The notes beneath the pieces were generated by a model. That model searched no databases. It had not been told where the DNA came from and worked only from the letters and a program-made list of their open reading frames with translations. A DNA stretch of 22,048 nt. Origin: CAZSHX01 sp964606895 (lineage in GTDB: Bacteria; Bacteroidota; Ignavibacteria; Kapaibacteriales; UBA2268). A program made the translations under genes and the position numbers. Positions within the stretch are counted from its first letter, which is position 1. The number at the start of each line of letters is the position of its first letter. The stretch is from positions 1-22,048 of the forward strand of contig CAZSHX010000079.1 of the NCBI GenBank assembly GCA_964606895.1, in the 5' to 3' direction. Of the stretch, positions 13,364 through 21,325 are shown piece after piece.

Positions 13364-14812
13364 ATGGAAAATGAACCAAATATTGTTGATGAGCTAACTC
13401 AAGGCGAGTATAAATATGGATTTGTATCCGATATTGAGAGTGACTTTGCTCCCAAAGGATTAAGTGAGGATATTGTCCGATATATTTCATTGCAAAAAAA
13501 TGAACCGGATTTTATGCTCAACTGGAGACTGAAAGCTTATCGGTACTGGAAAACCATGAAGGAGCCCCAATGGGCTAATCTTCACTTCCCACCGATTGAC
13601 TATCAGGATTTGTATTACTATGCCGCGCATAAACAAAAAGGCGAAAAACCAAAATCATTGGACGAAATTGATCCCGAAATTCTTTCGACATTTGCAAAGT
13701 TAGGCATTCCTCTGAACGAACAGAACAGACTCGCGGGTATTGCAGTTGATGCCGTTCTTGACAGCGTTTCCGTTGCAACAACATTCAAAGGTAAGCTGAT
13801 GGAAAAAGGAATTATTTTCTGTCCAATCAGTGAAGCTATTCGTGATTATCCTGAATTAGTTGAAAAATACATAGGTTCGGTTGTTCCCTATACCGATAAT
13901 TTCTATGCAGCACTCAATTCGGCAGTATTCAGCGACGGTTCTTTCTGCTATATTCCAAAAGGTGTTCGCTGTCCGATGGAACTTTCAACATATTTCAGAA
14001 TTAATGCTTCAGCAACAGGACAGTTTGAACGTACTTTAATTATTGCCGATGAAGGAAGCTACGTCAGCTATCTTGAAGGTTGTACGGCACCTATGCGGGA
14101 CGAGAACCAACTCCATGCCGCAGTCGTAGAGTTAGTTACTCATAAAGATGCCGAAATCAAATATTCAACAGTTCAAAACTGGTATCCCGGGGACAAAGAA
14201 GGAAAAGGCGGAATATATAATTTCGTCACAAAACGCGGTATCTGTCTTGGAGATAATTCCAAAATTTCCTGGACGCAAGTTGAAACAGGTTCTGCAATAA
14301 CATGGAAATATCCCAGTACTATTCTTAAAGGCGACAACTCCGTTGGTGAGTTCTATTCCGTTGCCCTAACAAATAATTATCAGCAGGCAGATACAGGAAC
14401 AAAGATGACTCATATCGGAAAGAATACCAAAAGCAGAATTGTTTCGAAAGGTATTAGTGCAGGTAAAAGTCAAAACAGTTACAGAGGTTCAGTGAGCATC
14501 AGCAAAAAAGCCGAAAATGCAAGAAATTACTCGCAATGCGATTCTTTGCTTCTTGGTGATAAATGCGGAGCTCATACATTTCCTTATATTTATGTTCATA
14601 ACAAATCTGCCTCGGTCGAACACGAAGCAACAACATCAAAAATTTCCGAGGATATATTGTTCTATTGCAATCAAAGGGGAATATCCACTGAAGATGCAAT
14701 TGGTTTAATTGTAAACGGATTCAGCAAAGAAGTTTTGAACCAGTTACCTATGGAATTTGCAGTTGAAGCCCAGAAACTTCTGGCAATTAGTCTTGAAGGC
14801 AGTGTAGGATAA
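13364..14812 (+). CDS. sufB: Fe-S cluster assembly scaffold SufB
   Basis: A 482-aa SufB, core of the SufBCD complex on which [4Fe-4S] clusters are built in the cytosol. Characteristic stretches are YYAAHKQK, GSVVPYTDNFYAALNSAVFSDG, YIPKGVRCPMELSTYFRIN, ERTLIIADEGSYVSYLEGCTAP, YSTVQNWYPGDKEGKGGIYNFVTKRG and LFYCNQRGI. C435 in that last motif corresponds to the conserved SufB Cys implicated in sulfur acceptance or cluster assembly. Length is normal for SufB and clearly longer than SufD. Start: AAGG lies 12 nt before the ATG. It follows the Rrf2 regulator by 31 nt and precedes sufC by 41 nt. Confidence 0.97.
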   Translation: MENEPNIVDELTQGEYKYGFVSDIESDFAPKGLSEDIVRYISLQKNEPDFMLNWRLKAYRYWKTMKEPQWANLHFPPIDYQDLYYYAAHKQKGEKPKSLDEIDPEILSTFAKLGIPLNEQNRLAGIAVDAVLDSVSVATTFKGKLMEKGIIFCPISEAIRDYPELVEKYIGSVVPYTDNFYAALNSAVFSDGSFCYIPKGVRCPMELSTYFRINASATGQFERTLIIADEGSYVSYLEGCTAPMRDENQLHAAVVELVTHKDAEIKYSTVQNWYPGDKEGKGGIYNFVTKRGICLGDNSKISWTQVETGSAITWKYPSTILKGDNSVGEFYSVALTNNYQQADTGTKMTHIGKNTKSRIVSKGISAGKSQNSYRGSVSISKKAENARNYSQCDSLLLGDKCGAHTFPYIYVHNKSASVEHEATTSKISEDILFYCNQRGISTEDAIGLIVNGFSKEVLNQLPMEFAVEAQKLLAISLEGSVG

Positions 14813-14853
14813 AATCAGAAAATAATAATAGAAATAAATTAGAAAGTGTATCA

Positions 14854-15618
14854 ATGAGTTTATTGAAAATTGAAAATTTAAAAGCGAATGTTGGCGATAA
14901 GCAAATATTAAAAGGGTTTAACCTGGAAATCAACGCAGGCGAAATCCATGCTATTATGGGACCTAACGGGACAGGAAAAAGCACATTAGCGGGAGTTCTT
15001 GCAGGAAAAGAAGATTACAAAGTGGTCGAAGGTACTGTCGAATTCGACGGTAGAAATTTATTCGATTTTTCTGCTGAGGAAAGAGCAAGAGAAGGTCTAT
15101 TCCTTGCTTTTCAATATCCTATTGAAATTCCAGGAGTGAGCAATGCTAATTTCATGAAAACAGCTGTTAACGAAGTAAGAAAACACAGAAAACTGGAACC
15201 ACTCGATGCAATGGATTTCCTTCAATTGATGAAGGAAAAAGCCTCGCTTGTAGAAATCGAGAATTCATTCTTGAATCGCTCAGTAAATCAAGGGTTTTCA
15301 GGCGGAGAAAAGAAGAGAAATGAAGTTTTCCAGATGGCAATGCTAGAACCTAAACTTTCTGTTCTTGACGAAACTGATTCAGGGCTTGATATTGATGCCT
15401 TGAAAATCGTTTCGAATGGAGTTAATATGCTTAGAAATAAAGACAATGCTTTCCTTATTATCACTCACTACCAAAGACTTTTGAATTTTATTGTGCCTGA
15501 TTTTGTTCATGTTATGTACAACGGACAAATTGTTAAGTCGGGAGGAAAAGATCTCGCTTTGGAACTTGAAGAAAAGGGTTACGATTGGATTAAAAAAGAG
15601 TTCAATGGGAGCATTTAA
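14854..15618 (+). CDS. sufC: Fe-S assembly ATPase SufC
   Basis: A 254-aa ABC-type ATPase with no membrane partner, the energising subunit of SufBCD. Walker A GPNGTGKST (36-44), the SufC-type signature FSGGEKKRNE (148-157) and Walker B LSVLDETDSGLD (D172, E173) are all intact; the Q-loop is at FLAFQYP and the H-loop at ITHYQRLL. The DETDSGLD form is diagnostic for SufC. Its stop (15616-15618) lies one base before the sufD ATG, indicating coupled translation. Only a weak AGAAAG-type ribosome site precedes its start. Confidence 0.97.
   Translation: MSLLKIENLKANVGDKQILKGFNLEINAGEIHAIMGPNGTGKSTLAGVLAGKEDYKVVEGTVEFDGRNLFDFSAEERAREGLFLAFQYPIEIPGVSNANFMKTAVNEVRKHRKLEPLDAMDFLQLMKEKASLVEIENSFLNRSVNQGFSGGEKKRNEVFQMAMLEPKLSVLDETDSGLDIDALKIVSNGVNMLRNKDNAFLIITHYQRLLNFIVPDFVHVMYNGQIVKSGGKDLALELEEKGYDWIKKEFNGSI
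15607..15611 (+). promoter_or_regulatory. Ribosome binding site fixing the sufD start
   Basis: GGGAG within the last codons of sufC, 8 nt before the ATG at 15620. It supports that start over the in-frame ATGs at 15491 and 15605; the GGGAG is partly inside the latter's first codons. Confidence 0.6.
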
Positions 15619-15619
15619 T

Positions 15620-16975
15620 ATGGAAATCACATCAAATGATTTGAAAACAAAACTAATATCGGGATTTGAATCTTTCGAAAATGAATTGGTTGCTCAAAAA
15701 AAATGGCATTTTAACCATGTAAGAAGAACCTGTATTGAAAATTTTTCTGCTCTCGGCTTTCCGACATTAAAGCATGAAGAATGGAAATATACTAATTTGA
15801 ATTTTCTATTCAAAAATAACTTCATTATCAACCCGACAAAAACAAACATTGAAATCAGAGAAGAAGACATAAAAGAATTTCTTTTTGAGGATTTATTTGA
15901 TAATCTGCTGGTTTTTGTAAATGGTCATTTTTCAAAAAATCTCTCAAGAATTGTTTCAGGAGAAAAAATAATTATAAAAAGCCTTGCAGAAGGAATTGAA
16001 GAAAATTTTGAATTGGTTGAGCAGTATGTCGGCAGTTTCAAAGAAACAAAAAATGATGCATTTACAGCAATCAACACAGCTTATCTGACCGATGGAGCAT
16101 TTATTGTTGTTCCTGATGATGCCGAGAATGTTGAACCAATACATTTGCTGTATATTAATGATGCACGGGAAAACTCATATTGGTCTAATCCCCGAAATTT
16201 AATTTTAGTAGGGAAAAATTGTAAAATCAGAATTGTCGAAACTTGTCAGACAATCGGTGATTTATCGGCACTGTCCAATTCAGTAACAGAGATTATTCAA
16301 AAACCATATTCTGTTGTAGATTATTACAAACTTCAAAATGACTCAGGAAATCTTTATTTAATCGGCACAACTCATGTTCATCAGCAAAATGATTCGGTTT
16401 TTAATTCATCAACTATTTCTCTGCATGGAAAGTTCATAAGGAACAATTTAACTACTGTTTTCGAAGGCGAACATTCTGAGGCAAATTTCAGCGGATTCTA
16501 TTTTATTGATGATGACGATTTTGTTGACAATCATACTCTTGCAGACCATGCATTCCCGGAATGTAACAGCAATGAACTTTACAAGGGTATTTTGAATGAC
16601 AAATCGCATGCGGTTTTTAATGGTAAAATCATTGTTAGAAAAGATGCTCAAAAGACAATAGCTTATCAATCGAATAAAAATATTCTTTTGACAAATGATG
16701 CAACAATCAATACTAAACCACAACTTGAGATTTTTGCAGACGACGTTAAATGCAGTCATGGAGCCACAACAGGTACTCTCGACAATGAAGCTCTGTTTTA
16801 TCTGCGTGCAAGAGGAATTGGCGAAGACAAGGCAAAAGCTTTACTTTTAAATGCATTTGCTTCGGATGTTATCAGCAAAATCAATATTCCTGAATTAAGA
16901 GATAACATCAAAAATCAGGTGTCAAAAAGATTAAATGTTGAAGATATATATTTTTGTGGTTTTCTAAATCAATAA
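15620..16975 (+). CDS. sufD: Fe-S cluster assembly protein SufD
   Basis: A 451-aa SufB paralogue and partner in the SufBCD complex. Family marks: an N-terminal helical region with FPTLKHEEWKYTNL (48-60), the beta-helix core with FNSSTISLHGKFIRNNL and FEGEHSEANFSGFYF, NHTLADHAFPECNSNELYKGIL, and KCSHGATTGTLDNEALFYLRARGI near the C-terminus. C378 and H380 of KCSHGAT correspond to the conserved SufD Cys and His needed for iron or cluster assembly at the SufB-SufD interface. The reading frame is open back to 15491 inside sufC, but that start would add 43 unrelated residues. The ATG at 15620 has GGGAG 8 nt upstream and gives the normal SufD N-terminus. sufS follows after 13 nt. Confidence 0.95.
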   Translation: MEITSNDLKTKLISGFESFENELVAQKKWHFNHVRRTCIENFSALGFPTLKHEEWKYTNLNFLFKNNFIINPTKTNIEIREEDIKEFLFEDLFDNLLVFVNGHFSKNLSRIVSGEKIIIKSLAEGIEENFELVEQYVGSFKETKNDAFTAINTAYLTDGAFIVVPDDAENVEPIHLLYINDARENSYWSNPRNLILVGKNCKIRIVETCQTIGDLSALSNSVTEIIQKPYSVVDYYKLQNDSGNLYLIGTTHVHQQNDSVFNSSTISLHGKFIRNNLTTVFEGEHSEANFSGFYFIDDDDFVDNHTLADHAFPECNSNELYKGILNDKSHAVFNGKIIVRKDAQKTIAYQSNKNILLTNDATINTKPQLEIFADDVKCSHGATTGTLDNEALFYLRARGIGEDKAKALLLNAFASDVISKINIPELRDNIKNQVSKRLNVEDIYFCGFLNQ

Positions 16976-16988
16976 AGAAATAATTGCG

Positions 16989-18242
16989 ATGGAAAAATTC
17001 TTAATAAATCTTGAAGGTCAAAAACCTTTTAATGTTGTAAAAATCAGGCAGGACTTCCCCATTCTTAGTCGTCAGGTTCATGGCAAACCTTTGGTTTACC
17101 TTGATAATGCCGCTACGACTCAAAAGCCCAAAGCAATGATTAAAACTGTTCAGAATTATTATTCTAATTTGAACAGCAACATACATCGAGGTGTTCATTA
17201 TCTTAGCGAAGCCGCAACTTTGGAATATGAATGCGTAAGAAAAATCATTCAGGGATTCATCAATACAAAATATGAAGATGAAATAGTATATACCCGCGGA
17301 ACTACCGAATCCATCAATCTTGTTGCTTCTTCGTGGGGCAGAAAAAATCTTAAAGAAGGGGATGAAGTTCTTATTTCAACTATGGAACATCATTCGAACA
17401 TTGTTCCTTGGCAAATGATTATTGCTGAAACAGGTGCTAAATTGAAAGTCATTCCCATAAATGATGATGGCGAGATTATTTTTGAAGAATTTGAAAAACT
17501 GCTGAACGAAAGAACAAAATTTGTATCCATTGTTCATATTTCAAATTCACTTGGTACAATTAATCCAATTAAGGAGATTATTGACAAAGCACATAAAGTG
17601 GGAGCACTTGTTTTAGTTGATGCCGCCCAATCCATTCAGCATGTTAAAATTGATGTTCAGGCACTTGACTGTGATTTTCTTGCATTTTCGGGACACAAGG
17701 TTTATGGTCCTACAGGCATTGGTGTACTTTACGGCAAAAAGAGACTGCTTGAAGAAATGCCTCCGTATCAGGGTGGTGGCGATATGATCATGTCGGTTTC
17801 GTTTGATAAAACCACGTTCAACACTCTCCCCTATAAATTTGAAGCAGGCACTCCAAATATTGCAGGTGGTATTGGACTTGGTGTTTCCATCAGATATGTG
17901 CAGAACATCGGTCTTGATACAATCGCAAGATACGAAAAAGAACTTTTGGATTATGCAACTGAAGCCGTTTCGCAGATTAATGAATTAAAGATTATCGGAA
18001 CTGCCCGAAATAAATGCAGTGTTCTGTCTTTTGTTCTTGATAACATTCATCCCCACGATGTTGGTACTTTTCTGGACCGAGACGGAGTGGCTGTCAGAAC
18101 AGGACATCATTGCACAGAGCCTGTAATGAGAAGGTTTAATGTTCCTGCAACATCACGGGCATCATTTGCTTTTTACAATACAAAAGAGGAGATTGACGTA
18201 TTTATTCAATCGGTTAAACGAGTTATTAAAATGTTTTCTTAA
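16989..18242 (+). CDS. sufS: Cysteine desulfurase SufS
   Basis: A 417-aa class II PLP cysteine desulfurase that takes sulfur from cysteine as an enzyme-bound persulfide. Visible are YLDNAATTQKPKAM (37-50), TRGTTESINLVA, MEHHSNIVPW, VDAAQS (PLP-binding Asp), the PLP lysine K237 in FSGHKVYGPTGIG, and the catalytic C375 in VRTGHHCTEP. H356 in NIHPHDVGT lies 19 residues before C375, the same spacing as B. subtilis SufS H342 and C361; in that enzyme H342 takes the zinc of SufU. This fits with the next gene being SufU instead of SufE. It has the short N-terminal lead typical of SufS. No strong ribosome site is seen. Confidence 0.96.
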   Translation: MEKFLINLEGQKPFNVVKIRQDFPILSRQVHGKPLVYLDNAATTQKPKAMIKTVQNYYSNLNSNIHRGVHYLSEAATLEYECVRKIIQGFINTKYEDEIVYTRGTTESINLVASSWGRKNLKEGDEVLISTMEHHSNIVPWQMIIAETGAKLKVIPINDDGEIIFEEFEKLLNERTKFVSIVHISNSLGTINPIKEIIDKAHKVGALVLVDAAQSIQHVKIDVQALDCDFLAFSGHKVYGPTGIGVLYGKKRLLEEMPPYQGGGDMIMSVSFDKTTFNTLPYKFEAGTPNIAGGIGLGVSIRYVQNIGLDTIARYEKELLDYATEAVSQINELKIIGTARNKCSVLSFVLDNIHPHDVGTFLDRDGVAVRTGHHCTEPVMRRFNVPATSRASFAFYNTKEEIDVFIQSVKRVIKMFS

Positions 18243-18260
18243 TTTCGGAAAAATGACAAT

Positions 18261-18716
18261 ATGAATAGCGAATTAGATGAATTATACAAACAAGTGATTT
18301 TGGACCATAACAAAAGTCCGAGAAACTACGGCATTCTCCAGCACCATACTCATTGTGCAGAAGGTCATAACCCATTATGCGGCGACCATATTGACATTTT
18401 CCTCGAATTGGACGGAGATACGATTAAAGATATAAGTTTTAACGGTTCAGGATGTGCAATTTCCAAAGCTTCAGCTTCAATTATGACTACAGTTTTAAAA
18501 GGAAAAAAAGTTGAAGATGCCAAAGAACTCTTCGAGAATTTCCATGAAATTGTAACTTCAGACCCAACAACTGAGCCTGATACTGCAAATCTTGGCAAAT
18601 TATCTGTTTTTTGCGGAGTCAGAGAATTTCCGGCTCGGGTAAAATGTGCAAGTTTGGCTTGGCATACCCTTACAACTGCTTTGCAACATGAATCTGATAA
18701 AGTTACAACGGAGTAA
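18261..18716 (+). CDS. sufU: Zinc-dependent sulfurtransferase SufU
   Basis: A 151-aa IscU-like protein of the SufU type, which accepts persulfide sulfur from SufS and passes it to SufBCD. The expected residues are C40 and D42 in HNPLCGDHIDI, C65 in FNGSGCAISKASASIM and C129 in RVKCASLAWHTL. The interval between the second and third Cys (about 64 residues) is the long SufU form, not the shorter IscU form, and the HSCB-binding LPPVK motif of IscU is absent. It follows sufS by 18 nt and precedes sufT by 7 nt. An alternative reading as IscU is unlikely given these points and the SUF neighbours. Confidence 0.94.
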   Translation: MNSELDELYKQVILDHNKSPRNYGILQHHTHCAEGHNPLCGDHIDIFLELDGDTIKDISFNGSGCAISKASASIMTTVLKGKKVEDAKELFENFHEIVTSDPTTEPDTANLGKLSVFCGVREFPARVKCASLAWHTLTTALQHESDKVTTE

Positions 18717-18723
18717 AAATATT

Positions 18724-19032
18724 ATGAATGAAGAACTTAAAGAACAGGTTATACAAGCAATCAAATCGGTTTATGACCCCGAATTACCCGTCAGTGTTTG
18801 GGAATTGGGTTTAATTTACGACATTTCAATAACTGCAAATAATGAAGTTGTTGTTTTGATGACTTTAACCGCCCCGAACTGTCCCGAAGCAGGAGGTTTA
18901 CCCGCAGAAGTCGAAGAAAGTATAAAAGGAATCCCTGAAGTTAAAGATGCTAAAGTTATGCTGACATTCGACCCGCCATGGGACAAAAGCCGATTGAGTG
19001 AAGTTGCTCAATTTGAATTAGGTCTTTTTTGA
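18724..19032 (+). CDS. sufT: SufT / MIP18-family (DUF59) Fe-S assembly factor
   Basis: A 102-aa DUF59 protein. By family, SufT helps Fe-S cluster maturation or delivery, notably under high demand for lipoate or aconitase-type clusters. Conserved segments: SVYDPELPVSVWELGLIYDI (16-33), MTLTAPNCPEAGGLP with the conserved C53, and LTFDPPWDKSRLSEVAQFELGLF, which ends in the usual PPWD(x)n motif. The frame opens upstream at 18646 within sufU, but that start adds 26 unrelated residues. The ATG at 18724 has GGAG (18710-18713) 10 nt upstream, overlapping the sufU end. The ferredoxin gene follows after 37 nt. Confidence 0.92.
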   Translation: MNEELKEQVIQAIKSVYDPELPVSVWELGLIYDISITANNEVVVLMTLTAPNCPEAGGLPAEVEESIKGIPEVKDAKVMLTFDPPWDKSRLSEVAQFELGLF

Positions 19033-19069
19033 AAATTATCAATTTTGAATAGAAAAAATATTATTTTTT

Positions 19070-19360
19070 ATGAACAACGAACCAAAAAAAGTTAAAATTA
19101 AAATTTATTCCGAGAACCATGAAATCACAGTCGAACCCGATGAAGTAGTTTTGCAGTCTGCAATGAGAGCAGGATTAGACCCGCCTTTCAGTTGCCAGAT
19201 TGGTGCTTGTGCAACTTGCAGAGCATTGCTGATTTCTGGTCAGGTGGAAATGGAATGTTCCGATGCTTTAACCGATGAAGAAGTTAAAAGCGGGTTCATT
19301 CTCACCTGTCAGGCACATCCTCTGACTGATGATGTGGTGATTGATTATGACCAGGGATAA
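19070..19360 (+). CDS. [2Fe-2S] ferredoxin (plant type)
   Basis: A 96-aa plant-type ferredoxin with cluster ligands C42, C47, C50 and C80, spaced C-x4-C-x2-C-x29-C, in PFSCQIGACATCRALLISG and GFILTCQAHPLTDDVVIDYD. It resembles the ferredoxin domain found at the C-terminus of PaaE-type oxygenase reductases but stands alone here. Its place inside the suf operon suggests it supplies electrons for cluster assembly or for reduction of persulfides; this is inference. It is not the adrenodoxin-type Fdx of isc operons, whose ligand spacing is C-x5-C-x2-C. There is no Shine-Dalgarno sequence, only an A/T-rich leader. Confidence 0.92.
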   Translation: MNNEPKKVKIKIYSENHEITVEPDEVVLQSAMRAGLDPPFSCQIGACATCRALLISGQVEMECSDALTDEEVKSGFILTCQAHPLTDDVVIDYDQG

Positions 19361-19427
19361 TACTGAAAAAAGAATATTTAATAACTTTCGTCATTAAGAC
19401 ATTATTTAAACAATATAGGAAAAAAAT

Positions 19428-19820
19428 ATGCAAGATGTAATGGAATATACAGATTTCTCCTTAGAGAAAATTCCTACCGGAATAGAAGGCTCGACTGATG
19501 CCGACAATATCATGATAACTCAATCCGCAATTGATATGATTGGAAATGTCAGAATTGAAAATAATATTTCTGATGACCATTTTTTAAGAATCGCAACTCG
19601 TAGCGGCGGTTGCTCAGGTATGTCGTACAGTCTTGGTTTTGACAACGAGATTGCCGAATCGGACAGAAAGCTTGATACAGGTAAAATCAATATTGTTGTT
19701 GATTCCAAAAGCCTTTTTTATCTGATGGGAGTAACCCTCGATTACGTTGAAGGTCCTCACGGCAGTGGATTCGTTTTCAATAATCCTAACGATTCTCCGA
19801 CTTGCGGCTGTCACGGTTAA
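19428..19820 (+). CDS. A-type Fe-S carrier protein (IscA/SufA/HesB family)
   Basis: A 130-aa HesB-like protein that carries and hands over Fe-S clusters. Core: ITQSAIDMIGNVRIENN, LRIATRSGGCSGMSYSLGF with C62, and the C-terminal SPTCGCHG with C126 and C128, the three Cys expected of the family. Residues 1-27 precede the usual family start and are not recognised. The start at 19428 is supported by AGGA 7 nt upstream; a shorter start at M29 (MITQSAI) would give the typical length but has no ribosome site. In E. coli SufA or IscA would be the analogues; which of these it equals here cannot be told. The gene is 67 nt after the ferredoxin and 46 nt before sodB. Confidence 0.93.
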   Translation: MQDVMEYTDFSLEKIPTGIEGSTDADNIMITQSAIDMIGNVRIENNISDDHFLRIATRSGGCSGMSYSLGFDNEIAESDRKLDTGKINIVVDSKSLFYLMGVTLDYVEGPHGSGFVFNNPNDSPTCGCHG

Positions 19821-19866
19821 TAATTTAGAATTTAATTATTTTTCAATATATTTTTAGAGGTGATAC

Positions 19867-20439
19867 ATGTTTACACTTCCTGAACTTCCGTTTCCCAAAG
19901 ATTCGCTCAAAGGCATAATCTCCGAGGAAACCTTTGATTACCATCACGGCAAGCATCATGCTGCTTATGTAAACAATCTGAACAATCTGATTAAAGGCAC
20001 AGAGTTCGAAGAACTTTCACTTGAAGAAATCATCAAGAAATCTCAAGGCGGAATGTTCAACAATTCTGCACAGGTTTGGAATCATACTTTCTTTTGGGAC
20101 TGTTTGTCGCCAAATGGCGGAGGCAATCCTACGGGCAAAGTTTTTGATGAACTGACGAAAACTTTTGGTTCCGTTGATGAATTCAAAGCCAAATTCTCTC
20201 AGTCTGCTACCACATTATTTGGTGCAGGTTGGGCTTGGCTGGTGAAAAATCCTGACGGGTCACTTGAAATTGTACAGACCAGCAATGCAGGAACACCACT
20301 TACATCAAACAAGAAACCGGTTCTTACTCTTGATGTTTGGGAACACGCATACTACATAGATTATAGAAATCTAAGACCAAAATTCATAGAAAAATTCTGG
20401 GATATTGTCAACTGGGACAATGTTGCAAAATTGATATAA
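19867..20439 (+). CDS. sodB: Iron superoxide dismutase (SodB type)
   Basis: A 190-aa Fe/Mn SOD that dismutes superoxide to peroxide and oxygen in the cytosol. Metal ligands are H26 (DYHHGKHH), H73 (WNHTFFWD), D156 and H160 (LDVWEHAYYIDYRN). Fe-type marks are Q69 in SAQVWNH and SNAGTPL at 139-145, where Mn enzymes usually have a different residue pattern, so iron use is likely; cambialism cannot be excluded. Length is that of SodB. It has the best ribosome site in the operon (AGAGGTG, 19856-19862). Last gene of the SUF operon, 46 nt after the A-type carrier, followed by a strong terminator. Confidence 0.95.
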   Translation: MFTLPELPFPKDSLKGIISEETFDYHHGKHHAAYVNNLNNLIKGTEFEELSLEEIIKKSQGGMFNNSAQVWNHTFFWDCLSPNGGGNPTGKVFDELTKTFGSVDEFKAKFSQSATTLFGAGWAWLVKNPDGSLEIVQTSNAGTPLTSNKKPVLTLDVWEHAYYIDYRNLRPKFIEKFWDIVNWDNVAKLI

Positions 20440-20464
20440 AAAGAAATTTATGATTTTTTTTGGA

Positions 20465-20495
20465 GGGCTGTCCCCCAAGGGCAGTCCTTTTTTTT
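20465..20495 (+). terminator. Rho-independent terminator of the suf-sodB operon
   Basis: GGGCTGTCC (20465-20473) pairs with GGGCAGTCC (20479-20487) with two G-U pairs and a 5-nt loop, followed by eight T. It lacks a matching T-run on the minus strand, so it acts toward the plus strand only. Confidence 0.88.
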
Positions 20496-20638
20496 ATATT
20501 TGGGTAAATACCTGAGTTTACAAATGAATTCGCATGAAATTCCAATTATTTAGTTAAATTGCATTTTGGGAGTGATTCAATTACTTGTACTTCCAAGCAT
20601 CCATTCTTTGCAAATAATGCAGGATAAATGAGATTATT
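20496..20638. other. Intergenic interval, no gene seen
   Basis: Between the plus-strand sodB terminator and the stop of the minus-strand response regulator. I see no RNA gene and no clear terminator for the response regulator. Confidence 0.6.
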
Positions 20639-21325
20639 CTATTCTTCACTAAAAATATACCCCACCCCAGTGATAGTTTTTAAATAGACTGGCTTTGCCG
20701 GGTCGGTTTCTATTTTCTTTCTGATTTGACCAATGAAAACTCTGAGGTATTGTGTCTCATCGGAAAATGGGTTTCCCCAAATACTTTCAAGGATTTGCTT
20801 ATGGGTAAGAACTTTGTCTTTGTTTGAGATGAGAAGTTTTAGTATAGCATATTCTGTTGAGGTTAGATTTATAAGCTTACCGGTCTTTTTGACTGTTCTC
20901 GAAGCATAATTTATTTCAAGTTCCCCAATAGTTTGAACAGGTATGTCTTGAACCACTTCTTTATGTCTTAATGCAACTCGAATACGAGCTAATAATTCGC
21001 CTGAATGGAATGGTTTTGTAATGTAGTCATCAGCTCCGGAATCAAGCAGATGAATTTTATCAGTTTCAGAATTTCTTACAGAAAGGATAATAACCTGTGC
21101 CGAACTCCATTCTCTAATTTGCATCAAAACATTTAATCCATCTTCATCAGGCAAATTCAAGTCTAATAAAATAAGTTCCGGTTTCAGAGAAGCAGTTAAT
21201 TGAACACCGCTTTTACCGGTGTCAGCAGTAACTACCTCAAAATTGTTTGCTTCTAATGTCAATTTCAGAAGCTTCCTTATTTGAGGCTCGTCATCTATTA
21301 CCAATATTTTTGTTTTAAAGTTCAT
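20639..21325 (-). CDS. OmpR/PhoB-family response regulator, KdpE-like
   Basis: A 228-aa response regulator. The receiver domain (about 5-118) has acidic D11/D12, phosphoacceptor D55 in LILLDLNLPDEDG, and K104-like lysine in DDYITKPF. The C-terminal winged helix (about 130-228) has LTSTEYAILKLLISNKDKVLTHKQIL and YLRVFIGQIRKKIE, then ITGVGYIF. Sequence style and the KdpD-like kinase upstream suggest KdpE, which activates the high-affinity K+ pump genes kdpFABC; these are not in the window. The frame is open to an ATG at 21346, but M at 21325 matches the normal KdpE start (MNFKTKILVIDDEP) and overlaps the kinase stop by 11 nt, so it is preferred. Neither start has a good ribosome site; coupling to the kinase is likely. 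Confidence 0.85.
   Translation of the reverse strand: MNFKTKILVIDDEPQIRKLLKLTLEANNFEVVTADTGKSGVQLTASLKPELILLDLNLPDEDGLNVLMQIREWSSAQVIILSVRNSETDKIHLLDSGADDYITKPFHSGELLARIRVALRHKEVVQDIPVQTIGELEINYASRTVKKTGKLINLTSTEYAILKLLISNKDKVLTHKQILESIWGNPFSDETQYLRVFIGQIRKKIETDPAKPVYLKTITGVGYIFSEE

Noticed and set aside
15491..15619. Upstream extension of sufD by 43 codons inside sufC
   Set aside because: The added residues do not resemble SufD, overlap sufC heavily, and the ATG at 15620 has its own GGGAG.
16448..16759. 103-codon minus-strand frame within sufD
   Set aside because: Cys/Ile-rich antisense translation of a well-identified gene, with no ribosome site or family signal.
18261..18716. Possible IscU instead of SufU
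   Set aside because: Spacing between the second and third Cys is the long SufU type, no LPPVK motif, and the neighbours are SufBCDS, not IscS/HscA/HscB.
18646..18723. Upstream extension of sufT by 26 codons inside sufU
   Set aside because: Residues encoded are the sufU tail in another frame; the ATG at 18724 gives the normal DUF59 start and has GGAG upstream.
20501..20511. GGGTAAATAC repeated near 20502 and 21330
   Set aside because: A 10-mer shared between an intergenic site and the kinase/regulator junction, with no symmetry or context; treated as chance.
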